Source: an uncultured bacterium
GTDB lineage: Bacteria; Patescibacteriota; Patescibacteriia; 2-12-FULL-60-25
Reading direction: 5' to 3'
DNA length: 8,118 nt
NCBI GenBank assembly: GCA_937968025.1
Contig: CALBSL010000096.1
Coordinates: 1-8,118 of the forward strand
The number at the start of each line of letters is the position of its first letter. Position 1 is the stretch's first letter. A model generated the notes under the pieces. The model saw only the letters and a program-made list of their open reading frames with translations, was not told where the DNA came from and made no database searches. Made by a program: the position numbers and the translations under genes. Below, one piece after another: positions 1-6,404 of the stretch.

Positions 1-3
1 GCC

Positions 4-306
4 TCACGTGCGGACATATGAAGAAGCGCCTGCCGCCAAAGGACGAGACCTGTTGATCGCTTCATGGGTAGCCGCATAGCTCACCGTCGCATCGTCTACG
101 CGAATACACTCGTTCGTCCAAGATCGAATGCTGGATCTCGGAATCCATTGCAACGAAACCGAAAGGCGACGTATCGACGATACCCCGATCGCTTGCACCG
201 CCCATTTTTCTGCATCAAATTCAACATCCGCCAACCATCCGAGGCGCACATCGGAGAGCGTTCGAACCTCCGTTCGTTGAAGCATCGCGCGAAGGTGAAG
301 AGGCAT
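4..306 (-). CDS. Small PRC-barrel-like domain protein
   Basis: A 100-residue protein, ATG at 306, TGA at 4-6. It reads like a single PRC-barrel domain. Residues about 14-45 carry the usual opening pattern (V-R-T near 14-16, L-G at 22-23, then DVEFD at 27-31 and a beta-rich stretch). Residues about 55-77 carry the usual closing pattern (IPRSSI at 55-60, then an I-R-V-D-D-x-x-V run at 68-75). The last 20 or so residues look disordered. PRC-barrels are small beta-barrel adaptor domains found in photosynthetic reaction centre H subunit, in RimM and in many stand-alone bacterial proteins; the function of stand-alone ones is mostly unknown. No signal peptide or membrane segment is visible. The gene starts 3 nt after the dnaX stop; the AAGG before its ATG is too close to be an ordinary Shine-Dalgarno, so translational coupling to dnaX is likely. 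The domain call is by pattern only and could be wrong. Confidence 0.6.
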   Translation of the reverse strand: MPLHLRAMLQRTEVRTLSDVRLGWLADVEFDAEKWAVQAIGVSSIRRLSVSLQWIPRSSIRSWTNECIRVDDATVSYAATHEAINRSRPLAAGASSYVRT

Positions 307-309
307 ACC

Positions 310-2046
310 TTAAACGGATTCAACAACCGAGCCGCCAAAGGCCTGCATCAGACTCCCCGCCACATCTTGCGGTCCACTCGTCTGCTCAGACGATTCGTCT
401 GCGGCAACAATGCCATCAAGAGAAAGCGTTGGCGCTTGAAACGCCTCGCGTGCACAATCCGTGACGAGCTTGCGATTTTTCGGATCTTCCAAAATCTTAT
501 CGCGATGGAAGGCGTACGGAAAACGAATCACTAACACCGAGCCGTCCACCCGCTCTGGCTTACTGATCTTCAAAATAAACGGAAGGGAGTGGTTATGCGC
601 TTCAACCGCCCGAATAAAGGCGCTCCATGAACGTCGCGCCGTGGACAGATCCAGTGACGCCCCTGTAGACGCGACTGGAGCTGAAGGCGCAACGGCTTCA
701 GGGGTTGGTGACGGAGACGTATCAATCGATACAGGAGCGGTTGCCGCGACCGGTACCACGCTGGGCACCGGAGCCGCCACAACAGGAGCAGGTGCTGGAG
801 ACGGAGCAGTCACTACAGGCGGCGCGGAAGGAGCTGTCGCCACCGGAGGCGGAATAACGGGTTCAGTGGATGTTTTTACCGGTGGCGTCACGGGCGTTGG
901 CGTCGAGAGCGGCGGCGCGACCAGTGGAGATGTTTGTGGTGGTTGCGTAGCAGGAGCCTCCCCCGTGCCTCGGACCGCGGCGGTAAACGCGAGCAATAGA
1001 ATAAACACCGGGTCCATCCCTAATTTCAGATCACGACGACGTTCCATCAGCATCAACGCGAGGTCATGCAACTGCTCACGCGACCACGTCGATACAAGAC
1101 CCGCAAGCCGACGGTCATCCTCAGCCCCTTGTTGCATCGCTTGCACCGCCTGAGCATCAACCGACGCGAGCAACAACCGCTTGAGCAGCGACAGAATGTC
1201 ATCGACGAGCGTCGTAAACGATACGCCCGCATCTTGCCAACGAAGAATCTCTTGCGACGCCTCTTGTGCGCGCGCGTCTCGAACCAATTCGAGCCACGTC
1301 AATGCCTGTGCAAACGACGAGAGCGGGATCACCAAGCCTGCGGTCGCTAGAGTGATCTTTCCCGATTCTGCCAGCGATCCCACCTGGCCAAAGAGCGTTT
1401 CCGCATCACGCAAACACCCTTCAGAGCGAGACGCGATTAAACGAAGCACCTCAGACTCCGTCTCCCACCCCTGTGCTCGAGAAATCATCTCCAAACGCTC
1501 CACCATGGCCGACTCTTGAATACGACGGAACTCAAACCGCTGACACCGTGACACGATGGTTGGTGGCACTTTGTGCCATTCCGTCGTGGCGAACACGAAA
1601 AAGGCGTAGGCAGGCGGCTCCTCAAGGGTTTTCAGGAGCGCATTCCATGATGCTGTGGACAGCATGTGCGCCTCGTCGAGAATGTAGACCTTCCGTTTTC
1701 CCGCTGGCGCAAAACGAACGTGCTCAATAATCGCCTCACGAATCATGTCGACCCCTGTATGGGTGGCCGCATCGATCTCGATCACATCAAACGCTTTTCC
1801 TTCTTGAAACGACACACACGAAGGACAAACACCGCAGGGCTCGCCATCCTGCAATCCATCACACCCTAATGCCTTGGCAAGAATACGGGCGCACGTCGTT
1901 TTTCCAACGCCTCGCGGCCCCGAAAACAGAAACGCATGCCCCAAAGAACCGCTCGCGAGTTCTGCGCGCAAGGTTTTGGAAACATGATCTTGACCGGTCA
2001 CGTCGGCGAAGCGACGCGGTCGATAGAGTTGACTGACGGATGGCAT
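310..2046 (-). CDS. dnaX: DNA polymerase III subunit gamma/tau (clamp loader ATPase)
   Basis: The 578-residue motor subunit of the clamp loader, which uses ATP to open the beta sliding clamp and load it on primed DNA. The AAA+ signatures are complete: YRPRRFADVTGQ near the N-terminus, Walker A GPRGVGKT (43-50), zinc-binding cysteines C62, C71, C74 and C77, Walker B ILDEAH (122-127), sensor 1 FATTE (152-156), SRC arginine-finger motif (166-168) and sensor 2 GCLRDAE (210-216). The collar domain follows to about 360. A linker of about 100 residues (362-465), almost all Pro, Ala, Thr, Val and Ser, leads to a folded C-terminal domain (about 466-550) and a short tail. The start chosen is the ATG at 2046; the frame stays open to 2097, but those 17 codons do not resemble the family. 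No good Shine-Dalgarno precedes 2046. I saw no A-AAA-AAG type slippery site that would yield a short gamma form. It lies 72 nt after the VirD4-like gene and 3 nt before the PRC-barrel gene. Confidence 0.97.
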   Translation of the reverse strand: MPSVSQLYRPRRFADVTGQDHVSKTLRAELASGSLGHAFLFSGPRGVGKTTCARILAKALGCDGLQDGEPCGVCPSCVSFQEGKAFDVIEIDAATHTGVDMIREAIIEHVRFAPAGKRKVYILDEAHMLSTASWNALLKTLEEPPAYAFFVFATTEWHKVPPTIVSRCQRFEFRRIQESAMVERLEMISRAQGWETESEVLRLIASRSEGCLRDAETLFGQVGSLAESGKITLATAGLVIPLSSFAQALTWLELVRDARAQEASQEILRWQDAGVSFTTLVDDILSLLKRLLLASVDAQAVQAMQQGAEDDRRLAGLVSTWSREQLHDLALMLMERRRDLKLGMDPVFILLLAFTAAVRGTGEAPATQPPQTSPLVAPPLSTPTPVTPPVKTSTEPVIPPPVATAPSAPPVVTAPSPAPAPVVAAPVPSVVPVAATAPVSIDTSPSPTPEAVAPSAPVASTGASLDLSTARRSWSAFIRAVEAHNHSLPFILKISKPERVDGSVLVIRFPYAFHRDKILEDPKNRKLVTDCAREAFQAPTLSLDGIVAADESSEQTSGPQDVAGSLMQAFGGSVVESV

Positions 2047-2118
2047 AGGTACCAGATGGTTGTAGCAAGGACGAACGCCGCCGTCTAACCACGGCAAAAT
2101 CCGTGCGTTTGCCCGAGA

Positions 2119-4707
2119 CTAGAACAATGAACCTGTATCCGGCTCTCGAGGCTCGGTCGGAGCCGCACTCGCCACGGCCCGCCGCTCGCTGATCTCAGCC
2201 TCAACAATCGCTCGAGGTCGACCGTAGGTTCTCCGGGACAACTCACGAATAAGTTGAGCGAGCGTATCCGTTTTCGGCAGGCGCACGCGCAGCGGTGAGA
2301 AGTTGAACGGCTTGCTTGGCTGACCGTTAATCAACATCTTGATATTGAACGTAAATGCCTCAACATTCACGAGATCGAATTCGGACAGAGTTGGAGCAAA
2401 TTCTTTCGCAATAAACTCGGCATCTTCGATACCAATACGGTTCACACACATCGTCCCCACGTTTCCGAAGATCGCATCACGAATTGCAGTATCTTTATTC
2501 GCTCCAAAGGTTAATTGCCCGATAAACTGGTGCGCAATCACGAGACAAAGACCGTATTTTCGCGCCTCAGACAGAATCGAGCTAATGGAATCCGTGAGGA
2601 AGTTCTGAAACTCGTCGATATAGAGCGTGAAGTCCTTGCGTTGGTCTGCCGGCATGTCACCACGTTTAAGCGCGCCGTCGAGAATCTTTCCCACCATGAT
2701 CATACCGAGCAAATTCGCGTTCAAATCCCCAATTTTCCCCTTCGAAAGCTTCATGATGATGATCTTTTGCTCATTCATGGCATCGTACATGTTGAACGAG
2801 CTCTGCTGTTGTCCCACGATCGGTCGCATGTAGTCGTTGTAGATAAACGACGCGAGTTTTGAGGTGATATACGGCACCATGTTTTGCAAACTTGCCTCTC
2901 CCCCCGCCTTCAGGGCCTCCTTTGTCCAGAAATCTTTCACCTCAACCGAGGTACAATGCGAGAGCTTCATGTTGCGATACTCTTCATCAGCGAGCACGCG
3001 AGGAATATCCATGAGGGTCATCCCTGATTCTGGATGGTCCATCAAAAGCAAGATGGCGTTTCGCATGTAGGTTTCGAACATCGGCCCACCCGTCGCTTTC
3101 AAATCATACAAACGATCAAAAATCTTGAGCATTTCGTTGATCACGAAGGTGCGCAAGTGTGGGTAGCGAGGGTCGAATTCCAACATGTTCAACCCCATCG
3201 GGCGATCAAAATCTCCCGGATCAAAGAAGATCACGTCTTTCGCCCGTTCTTTCGGCACAAAACGGAGTGCGTCTTCAGCGAAGTCCCCGTGCGGATCAAT
3301 AACACATACGCCCTTTCCCGCCTCAATATCCTGTTGAACCATGGCCTTTAAGAGCTCCGTCTTTCCAGATCCGGATTTTCCAATCATGTAGAAATGCCGA
3401 CGACGATCCTGCGCCAGCATGCGCACTTCTTGCCGATGGTTCCGATAGGTTGTGTGGCCAAGCAAAATTCCCTCTGTCGGAAGATTTTGTGGCGGAACAG
3501 GTTTTCGGCTCTGCAACCACGCAATCTTAGGCGTTTCCGTGGTTGGGAGTGGAAAATGGTACACGCTCGCCAGTTCTTCCGTGTTCAAAACATAGCGATA
3601 TTCCTCATCAAACTGACGATGAACGTAGCCATGCAAAATTCGACCAGGAAATCGAGGCATCTCCTTCTTAAAACTGTTGCCGAACTCATAAATATTAAAC
3701 TGTCCGAACGCCCCAAGGAGGTCGTTCAGGTAGCGCTGAGCTTTATCAGGGGTTTTTGCGCAAACAACCAACCGCGTACAGACCTCAAGCCCAGCCTTTG
3801 CGGCTTTTTCTTCAATACCCTTCACCATGTCTTGCTCAAGCGGACTCAGGGAGTACCCCTTGTCTTGCTTATTTGGATCTTTCGGTCCGTTTGTGAGCGA
3901 TTTGAGGACCTTCCACACCTCGGCCATCACCCCCTTTTTCTCGATATCAGAAAGCTTTTTTCCTTGATGCATCTCTCGAGCGATATGCAAGCCGTATGAA
4001 CGCCAAGAATCTTGCGCCGGACGAACCATGAGCTGAATGGTGGCCCCATCCCCTTCTTCGATCTTTGCGAGCGCATTCGTCAAAGCATTCATGGGGTCCG
4101 TCTCCATCTTGCGATAGCTGCGCAACGCAAAGGCGCTCGAACGACGCAACACAAGATACGTGGCGAGCGACACACCCTTTGGCGAAAAAATATTGTAATC
4201 CGGCACCTCCTCAATATTGGCGTATGGATACTGCGAATGGATCTGCTCTTCAACAAACGCCTGAATCTTGGCAGGTGTGGTAACGTAAAACGCAATTCGA
4301 TCACGATCGAGCACAATCTCAAAACTCACATGATCCGTGCGCCCATTCCACCAGGCTCGAAAACCAGACTGAGGCTTCATCGAACCAAGGTTCGCGAACA
4401 CCGTTTCCATTCGTCCGATTAATTCCTGAATCTGTTGTTGCGACTTGTCTTGATTTGTATCTTCTTTGCGGAGTTCTTTGGGAACTTTCACCAGCAAAAT
4501 TTTTGAATCAAACGCCCCAAGGTACTGCTTCCGGTGATGGCGAATCCAGCGCGCCGCATGAACGGCAACAAATGCCCCAAATACAACCATGACCACAAGC
4601 AGGAGCCGTGGCAGCCACGGGGAATCGAGCCAGACGGATGGGTCGGGAAAGACCGATTCGTTAGCCGCTGGAACATAGATATCCAGCTGAAAGAGCGAGA
4701 GGAGCAT
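2119..4707 (-). CDS. Membrane-anchored VirD4/TraG-like DNA-translocase ATPase
   Basis: An 862-residue ATPase of the type IV secretion coupling-protein class (FtsK/HerA-type fold), whose relatives pump DNA across membranes as ring hexamers. One hydrophobic helix (about 31-52) is followed by a basic stretch (RWIRHHRKQ), placing the bulk in the cytoplasm. Residues about 60-400 are a family-specific region without motifs I can name. The motor follows: Walker A GKSGSGKT (443-450), VIDPHGD (469-475), FFDPGD (494-499), Walker B FTLYIDEFQN (693-702), and the ARKYGLCLVIAHQ stretch (715-727) typical of TraG/TraD/VirD4 proteins. The tail after about 830 is polar and probably disordered. ATG at 4707, 8 nt after the stop of the proline-rich gene, no clear Shine-Dalgarno, TAG stop. 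Proteins like this are common in Patescibacteria, outside obvious conjugative clusters, and their cargo is unknown. No relaxase or other VirB gene is visible here, so classical conjugation is not supported; DNA uptake, export or a chromosome role are open. Confidence 0.88.
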   Translation of the reverse strand: MLLSLFQLDIYVPAANESVFPDPSVWLDSPWLPRLLLVVMVVFGAFVAVHAARWIRHHRKQYLGAFDSKILLVKVPKELRKEDTNQDKSQQQIQELIGRMETVFANLGSMKPQSGFRAWWNGRTDHVSFEIVLDRDRIAFYVTTPAKIQAFVEEQIHSQYPYANIEEVPDYNIFSPKGVSLATYLVLRRSSAFALRSYRKMETDPMNALTNALAKIEEGDGATIQLMVRPAQDSWRSYGLHIAREMHQGKKLSDIEKKGVMAEVWKVLKSLTNGPKDPNKQDKGYSLSPLEQDMVKGIEEKAAKAGLEVCTRLVVCAKTPDKAQRYLNDLLGAFGQFNIYEFGNSFKKEMPRFPGRILHGYVHRQFDEEYRYVLNTEELASVYHFPLPTTETPKIAWLQSRKPVPPQNLPTEGILLGHTTYRNHRQEVRMLAQDRRRHFYMIGKSGSGKTELLKAMVQQDIEAGKGVCVIDPHGDFAEDALRFVPKERAKDVIFFDPGDFDRPMGLNMLEFDPRYPHLRTFVINEMLKIFDRLYDLKATGGPMFETYMRNAILLLMDHPESGMTLMDIPRVLADEEYRNMKLSHCTSVEVKDFWTKEALKAGGEASLQNMVPYITSKLASFIYNDYMRPIVGQQQSSFNMYDAMNEQKIIIMKLSKGKIGDLNANLLGMIMVGKILDGALKRGDMPADQRKDFTLYIDEFQNFLTDSISSILSEARKYGLCLVIAHQFIGQLTFGANKDTAIRDAIFGNVGTMCVNRIGIEDAEFIAKEFAPTLSEFDLVNVEAFTFNIKMLINGQPSKPFNFSPLRVRLPKTDTLAQLIRELSRRTYGRPRAIVEAEISERRAVASAAPTEPREPDTGSLF

Positions 4708-4715
4708 GGGAAAAG

Positions 4716-5192
4716 TTACTGAGAGGACTCTTGAAACAGGAATTCAAGCTCACGGGTTTTGATGGCGGCCGCCTGCTCAAGAAACATCGTCGCGAGTCCA
4801 GGAAGTGTTTTGAGCCAACGCACGATCACTTCGTCGATATCCACTGAATCCATGGCACCTTTGTTTGCCACGAGGAGGTGCGCCAACTCATTCCGTCGAC
4901 GAACATACTCCGCTTCGCTTGCTGGAAGCTCTGCTTTGACGTACTCATCGATCTCCCTACCGAGTACTATCTCAACTTCACGAACCAGTGGCGGCTCGCC
5001 GGTTTCCGTTCCATTGGTGAGCAGGAGCTCCGGTTCCGGAGGAGGTTCAGGGGGCGGAACAATATCAGGGATCTCTTCCGTATCTGCCGGCGGTGCCGAA
5101 CTCACGGGCGACGGCGTCTCAATGACGGGCACGGTCACCGGCTGCTCCGCGGTGGGAACAGAGCTAAAAGACTGCTCAGGAGTAAACGGCAT
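4716..5192 (-). CDS. Proline-rich small protein upstream of the VirD4-like ATPase
   Basis: A 158-residue protein of unknown function. The N-terminal half (1-70) is low-complexity, rich in Pro, Glu, Ser, Thr and Val, with a PPPEPPPEPE run at about 47-56, and is probably extended or disordered. Residues about 72-155 are charged and look helical (EVEIVLGREIDEYV, then SEAEYVRRRNELAHLLV, then a conserved-looking WLKTLPGLATMFLEQAA). No signal peptide or membrane helix. The ATG at 5192 is preferred over starts further up (frame open to 5288) because the upstream codons would read through a promoter-like sequence and a terminator, and the protein from 5192 starts like an ordinary soluble one. The gene opens the likely operon with the ATPase, which begins 8 nt after its TAA stop. 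That tight pairing suggests a partner or adaptor for the motor; this is inference. Confidence 0.8.
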   Translation of the reverse strand: MPFTPEQSFSSVPTAEQPVTVPVIETPSPVSSAPPADTEEIPDIVPPPEPPPEPELLLTNGTETGEPPLVREVEIVLGREIDEYVKAELPASEAEYVRRRNELAHLLVANKGAMDSVDIDEVIVRWLKTLPGLATMFLEQAAAIKTRELEFLFQESSQ

Positions 5193-5199
5193 ATGGGTC

Positions 5200-5228
5200 A
5201 GTGTAGCATGGATGGACGGTCGCATGAA
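5200..5228 (-). promoter_or_regulatory. Extended -10 promoter for the proline-rich gene / ATPase / dnaX operon
   Basis: On the minus strand an extended -10, TGC-TACACT (TACACT at 5200-5205), lies 17 nt from a weak -35-like TTCATG (5223-5228). The expected transcription start is about 5193, one base before the ATG at 5192, so the mRNA would be nearly leaderless. This agrees with the absence of a Shine-Dalgarno. It sits between the terminator at 5250-5273 and the gene, where a new transcription unit should begin. The hexamers are only partial matches. Confidence 0.4.
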
Positions 5229-5247
5229 GGCGGCCCAGTAAGCGCAG

Positions 5248-5273
5248 AAAAGAAAAAATCGAGGCGGTCCTCG
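5248..5273 (-). terminator. Rho-independent terminator, minus strand
   Basis: Read on the minus strand: CGAGG, loop ACCG, CCTCG, then A-TTTTTT-C-TTTT. The stem is only 5 bp but is GC-rich, closes on a tetraloop and is followed by a long T-rich tract. It lies about 28 nt beyond the stop at 5301 and just before the promoter of the next unit, so it implies a minus-strand transcript coming from the 5300-5570 region. Confidence 0.6.
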
Positions 5274-5300
5274 TGCAAGAAACATCACCTCGAATCAGGC

Positions 5301-5567
5301 TCACGCATCACCGGAACTACGCGGCGGAAGAAACACACCCTCGTCATCATCATCGGCCGGCAGAAAATCGACAGGCGAATTCTCTGACGGATACAGGCGA
5401 ATCACCACGATGCAGACCCCTTCGAGCTTCCGTCGCCGAGCGCGACGCTCCCTGATCCGCGAACGGAGGCTGCACACACCAGACGAGCGCCCATCATCCC
5501 CATCTGAACACCTCCAAGTACGCCAACATTCGCAAAAAAACACCCCTCTTGCAAGTTTTTGGAGCAT
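5301..5567 (-). CDS. Doubtful short ORF, 88 aa, unknown function
   Basis: The stretch 5193-5597 holds no recognisable gene. Its best candidate is this 88-residue reading frame, ATG at 5567 and TGA at 5301-5303. The N-terminal half is unusual (rich in Cys, Trp and Arg, with RERRARRRK around 43-51); the C-terminal half looks more natural (VCIVVIRLYP, then an acidic DDDDE, ending in a Pro/Ser tail). Support is positional: a -10-like TATCCT (5573-5578) lies 5 nt before the ATG and a terminator follows the stop. Against it, the only good Shine-Dalgarno in the region (GGAGG at 5511-5515) serves an ATG at 5503 in another frame, which stops after 33 codons at 5402. Either frame, a frameshifted gene, or a non-coding transcript remains possible. 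I recognise no family. Confidence 0.3.
   Translation of the reverse strand: MLQKLARGVFFCECWRTWRCSDGDDGRSSGVCSLRSRIRERRARRRKLEGVCIVVIRLYPSENSPVDFLPADDDDEGVFLPPRSSGDA
5511..5515 (-). promoter_or_regulatory. Shine-Dalgarno before a 33-codon ORF (5402-5503)
   Basis: GGAGG on the minus strand, 7 nt before an ATG at 5503. It is one of the two best ribosome-binding sites in the window, yet the frame it serves closes after 33 residues (start MGMMGARLVCAAS, stop TGA at 5402-5404). It may be chance, a real micro-ORF, or the true start of a gene that continues into the 5301 frame after a frameshift. Confidence 0.3.
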
Positions 5568-5577
5568 TCGCTAGGAT
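5549..5577 (+). promoter_or_regulatory. Sigma70-type promoter of tRNA-Ile
   Basis: TTGCAA (5549-5554), a 17-bp spacer, then TAGGAT (5572-5577). Each hexamer matches the sigma70 consensus at 4 of 6 bases and the spacing is ideal. Transcription should begin near 5584, about 14 nt before the mature tRNA 5' end, leaving a short leader for RNase P to remove. Confidence 0.6.
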
Positions 5578-5597
5578 ACCCCCACCATTTGATCCGA

Positions 5598-5674
5598 GGG
5601 CGTGTAGCTCAGTTGGTTAGAGCGTTACACTGATAATGTAAAGGTCCCAAGTTCGACTCTTGGCACGCCCACCA
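5598..5674 (+). tRNA. tRNA-Ile (anticodon GAU)
   Basis: A full 77-nt cloverleaf. Acceptor stem GGGCGTG/CACGCCC (7 bp), D stem GCTC/GAGC with AGTTGGTTA loop, anticodon stem TTACA/TGTAA around loop CTGATAA, so anticodon GAT at 5632-5634, variable loop AGGTC, T stem CCAAG/CTTGG with loop TTCGACT, discriminator A at 5671. The CCA end (5672-5674) is encoded. It reads AUC and AUU codons. All stems pair perfectly. It stands alone, not in an rRNA operon, and is the only plus-strand gene here. Confidence 0.98.
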
Positions 5675-5675
5675 C

Positions 5676-5709
5676 AAAAAACATCCCGATACCCTCGGGG
5701 TGTTTTTTT
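5676..5709 (+). terminator. Rho-independent terminator after tRNA-Ile, possibly bidirectional
   Basis: Left arm AAAAAACATCCCGA (5676-5689), loop TACCC, right arm TCGGGGTGTTTTTT (5695-5708): a 14-bp stem with one G-U pair, starting one base after the tRNA CCA. The plus strand ends in seven Ts. The A-run on the left gives six Ts on the minus strand, so it could also stop transcripts coming from the 2H phosphoesterase gene. Confidence 0.9.
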
Positions 5710-5733
5710 ATCTCTTTATCGCTTCACAGAAAC

Positions 5734-5763
5734 AAAAATCCCGCTGCATCTGCATGCGCGGGA
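5734..5763 (-). terminator. Rho-independent terminator of the 2H phosphoesterase gene
   Basis: On the minus strand: TCCCGC-GCAT, loop GCAG, ATGC, one bulged A, GCGGGA, then TTTTT. The stem has 10 bp with a single bulge. It begins 5 nt past the TGA of the 2H gene (5769-5771) and faces the tRNA terminator tail to tail. Confidence 0.85.
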
Positions 5764-5768
5764 GAAGA

Positions 5769-6371
5769 TCAGAGCGCTTCCTTGAGGGATCCGTACTCCC
5801 CCATGATCCCCAGCCGAACGGCGGCGACCATCTGCTGCTTTAGATCGACAGCCTCCACATGACACGCGCGGATGACCTCGGGGTCGTGATCGTAGGCGAG
5901 GGTGACGTGTGGCAGGTACTCAGGCCCCACCAACGGATGCCCGAAGGTCGCAAGATTGCGTCGTTCGGACGAAGACAAGACCAGACCCTCGTTCTGCGCG
6001 GGCGGCTCCGCTTCGCATGCACGGTACGGCAGGAGCGCGAGCACCGCCGCCGCATGAGCGAGGCGAAGCATAGGTGAGAGATGGGCATCGAGGAACAAGA
6101 ACTTATCCCCGAACACACTGAGTCCTTTGAAGCTGACCGGTTCCGCTCTACAAAACCGATGGATGTGTTTGACCGAATCACGGACGCGGGTGAGTTCGGG
6201 GTCAAGGACCATGGCATGAAACAGCGTCAGATGCGGTCGTCTCATCACGTACGAAGGGCGTCTCAACCCCGGCCGGTCCGAGCCGACCTGCGCGCTCGTC
6301 TCGGCGAGCTGCGCGAGGCGGTCGTTGGTGCCAGGGTGGAACTCGACATAGATTCCCAAACAGATCGTCAT
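5769..6371 (-). CDS. 2H phosphoesterase family protein (2'-5' RNA ligase / cyclic phosphodiesterase-like)
   Basis: A 200-residue protein with the two H-x-T motifs that define the 2H superfamily: PHLTLFH (H47, T49) and LPHVTLAYD (H155, T157). Two histidines and two threonines form the active site, which in known members opens 2',3'-cyclic phosphates or acts on 2'-5' bonds in RNA or small nucleotides. Also typical are the N-terminal strand (ICLGIYVEF) and VFGDKFLFLDA (86-96) between the motifs. The histidines are 108 residues apart, wider than in E. coli ThpR/LigT; residues about 112-145 look like an insertion. No signal peptide, so probably cytosolic. The ATG at 6371 is chosen over the open frame to 6404 because GGAGGT lies 5 nt before it. 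It has its own promoter and terminator, so it is probably monocistronic. The true substrate cannot be told; an RNA end or cyclic nucleotide is likely. Confidence 0.85.
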   Translation of the reverse strand: MTICLGIYVEFHPGTNDRLAQLAETSAQVGSDRPGLRRPSYVMRRPHLTLFHAMVLDPELTRVRDSVKHIHRFCRAEPVSFKGLSVFGDKFLFLDAHLSPMLRLAHAAAVLALLPYRACEAEPPAQNEGLVLSSSERRNLATFGHPLVGPEYLPHVTLAYDHDPEVIRACHVEAVDLKQQMVAAVRLGIMGEYGSLKEAL

Positions 6372-6376
6372 CACAG

Positions 6377-6382
6377 ACCTCC
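6377..6382 (-). promoter_or_regulatory. Shine-Dalgarno fixing the 2H gene start
   Basis: GGAGGT on the minus strand, 5 nt before the ATG at 6371. It decides the start against the in-frame ATG at 6404, which lies upstream of the predicted transcription start. Confidence 0.85.
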
Positions 6383-6404
6383 AGCGGTGAAAGTGCCGGC
6401 CCAA

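Noticed and set aside
649..960. Programmed frameshift giving a short gamma form of DnaX
   Set aside because: The only A-run in the linker (GTA AAA ACA, about 870-880) does not let both tRNAs re-pair after a -1 shift, and no A-AAA-AAG was seen.
461..1153. 230-codon plus-strand frame rich in Gly, Ala and Thr
   Set aside because: It is the antisense of the Pro/Ala-rich dnaX linker and collar; the composition is a by-product of that repeat-like coding sequence.
2047..2097. 17-codon N-terminal extension of DnaX
   Set aside because: The extra residues do not resemble the family, which starts just before the YRPRRF stretch; ATG 2046 fits.
2090..2105. Hairpin CACGG-CAAAAT-CCGTG between the ATPase gene and dnaX
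   Set aside because: Only 5 bp with no T-run after it on the minus strand, so not a convincing terminator; may be chance.
2047..2118. Separate dnaX promoter (TGC-TACAAC about 12 nt before the ATG)
   Set aside because: The -10 is a partial match and no -35 is found; kept only as a weak possibility.
3394..3999. 201-codon plus-strand frame
   Set aside because: Fully inside the VirD4-like ATPase gene on the other strand, which has clear motifs; this frame has none.
2119..4707. Conjugative or integrative element
   Set aside because: The VirD4-like gene is alone: no relaxase, VirB set, integrase or attachment repeats, and the tRNA-Ile gene shows no duplicated 3' end in the window.
4759..5241. 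160-codon plus-strand frame, Ser/Gly-rich
   Set aside because: Antisense to the proline-rich gene; low-complexity and without a Shine-Dalgarno or known motif.
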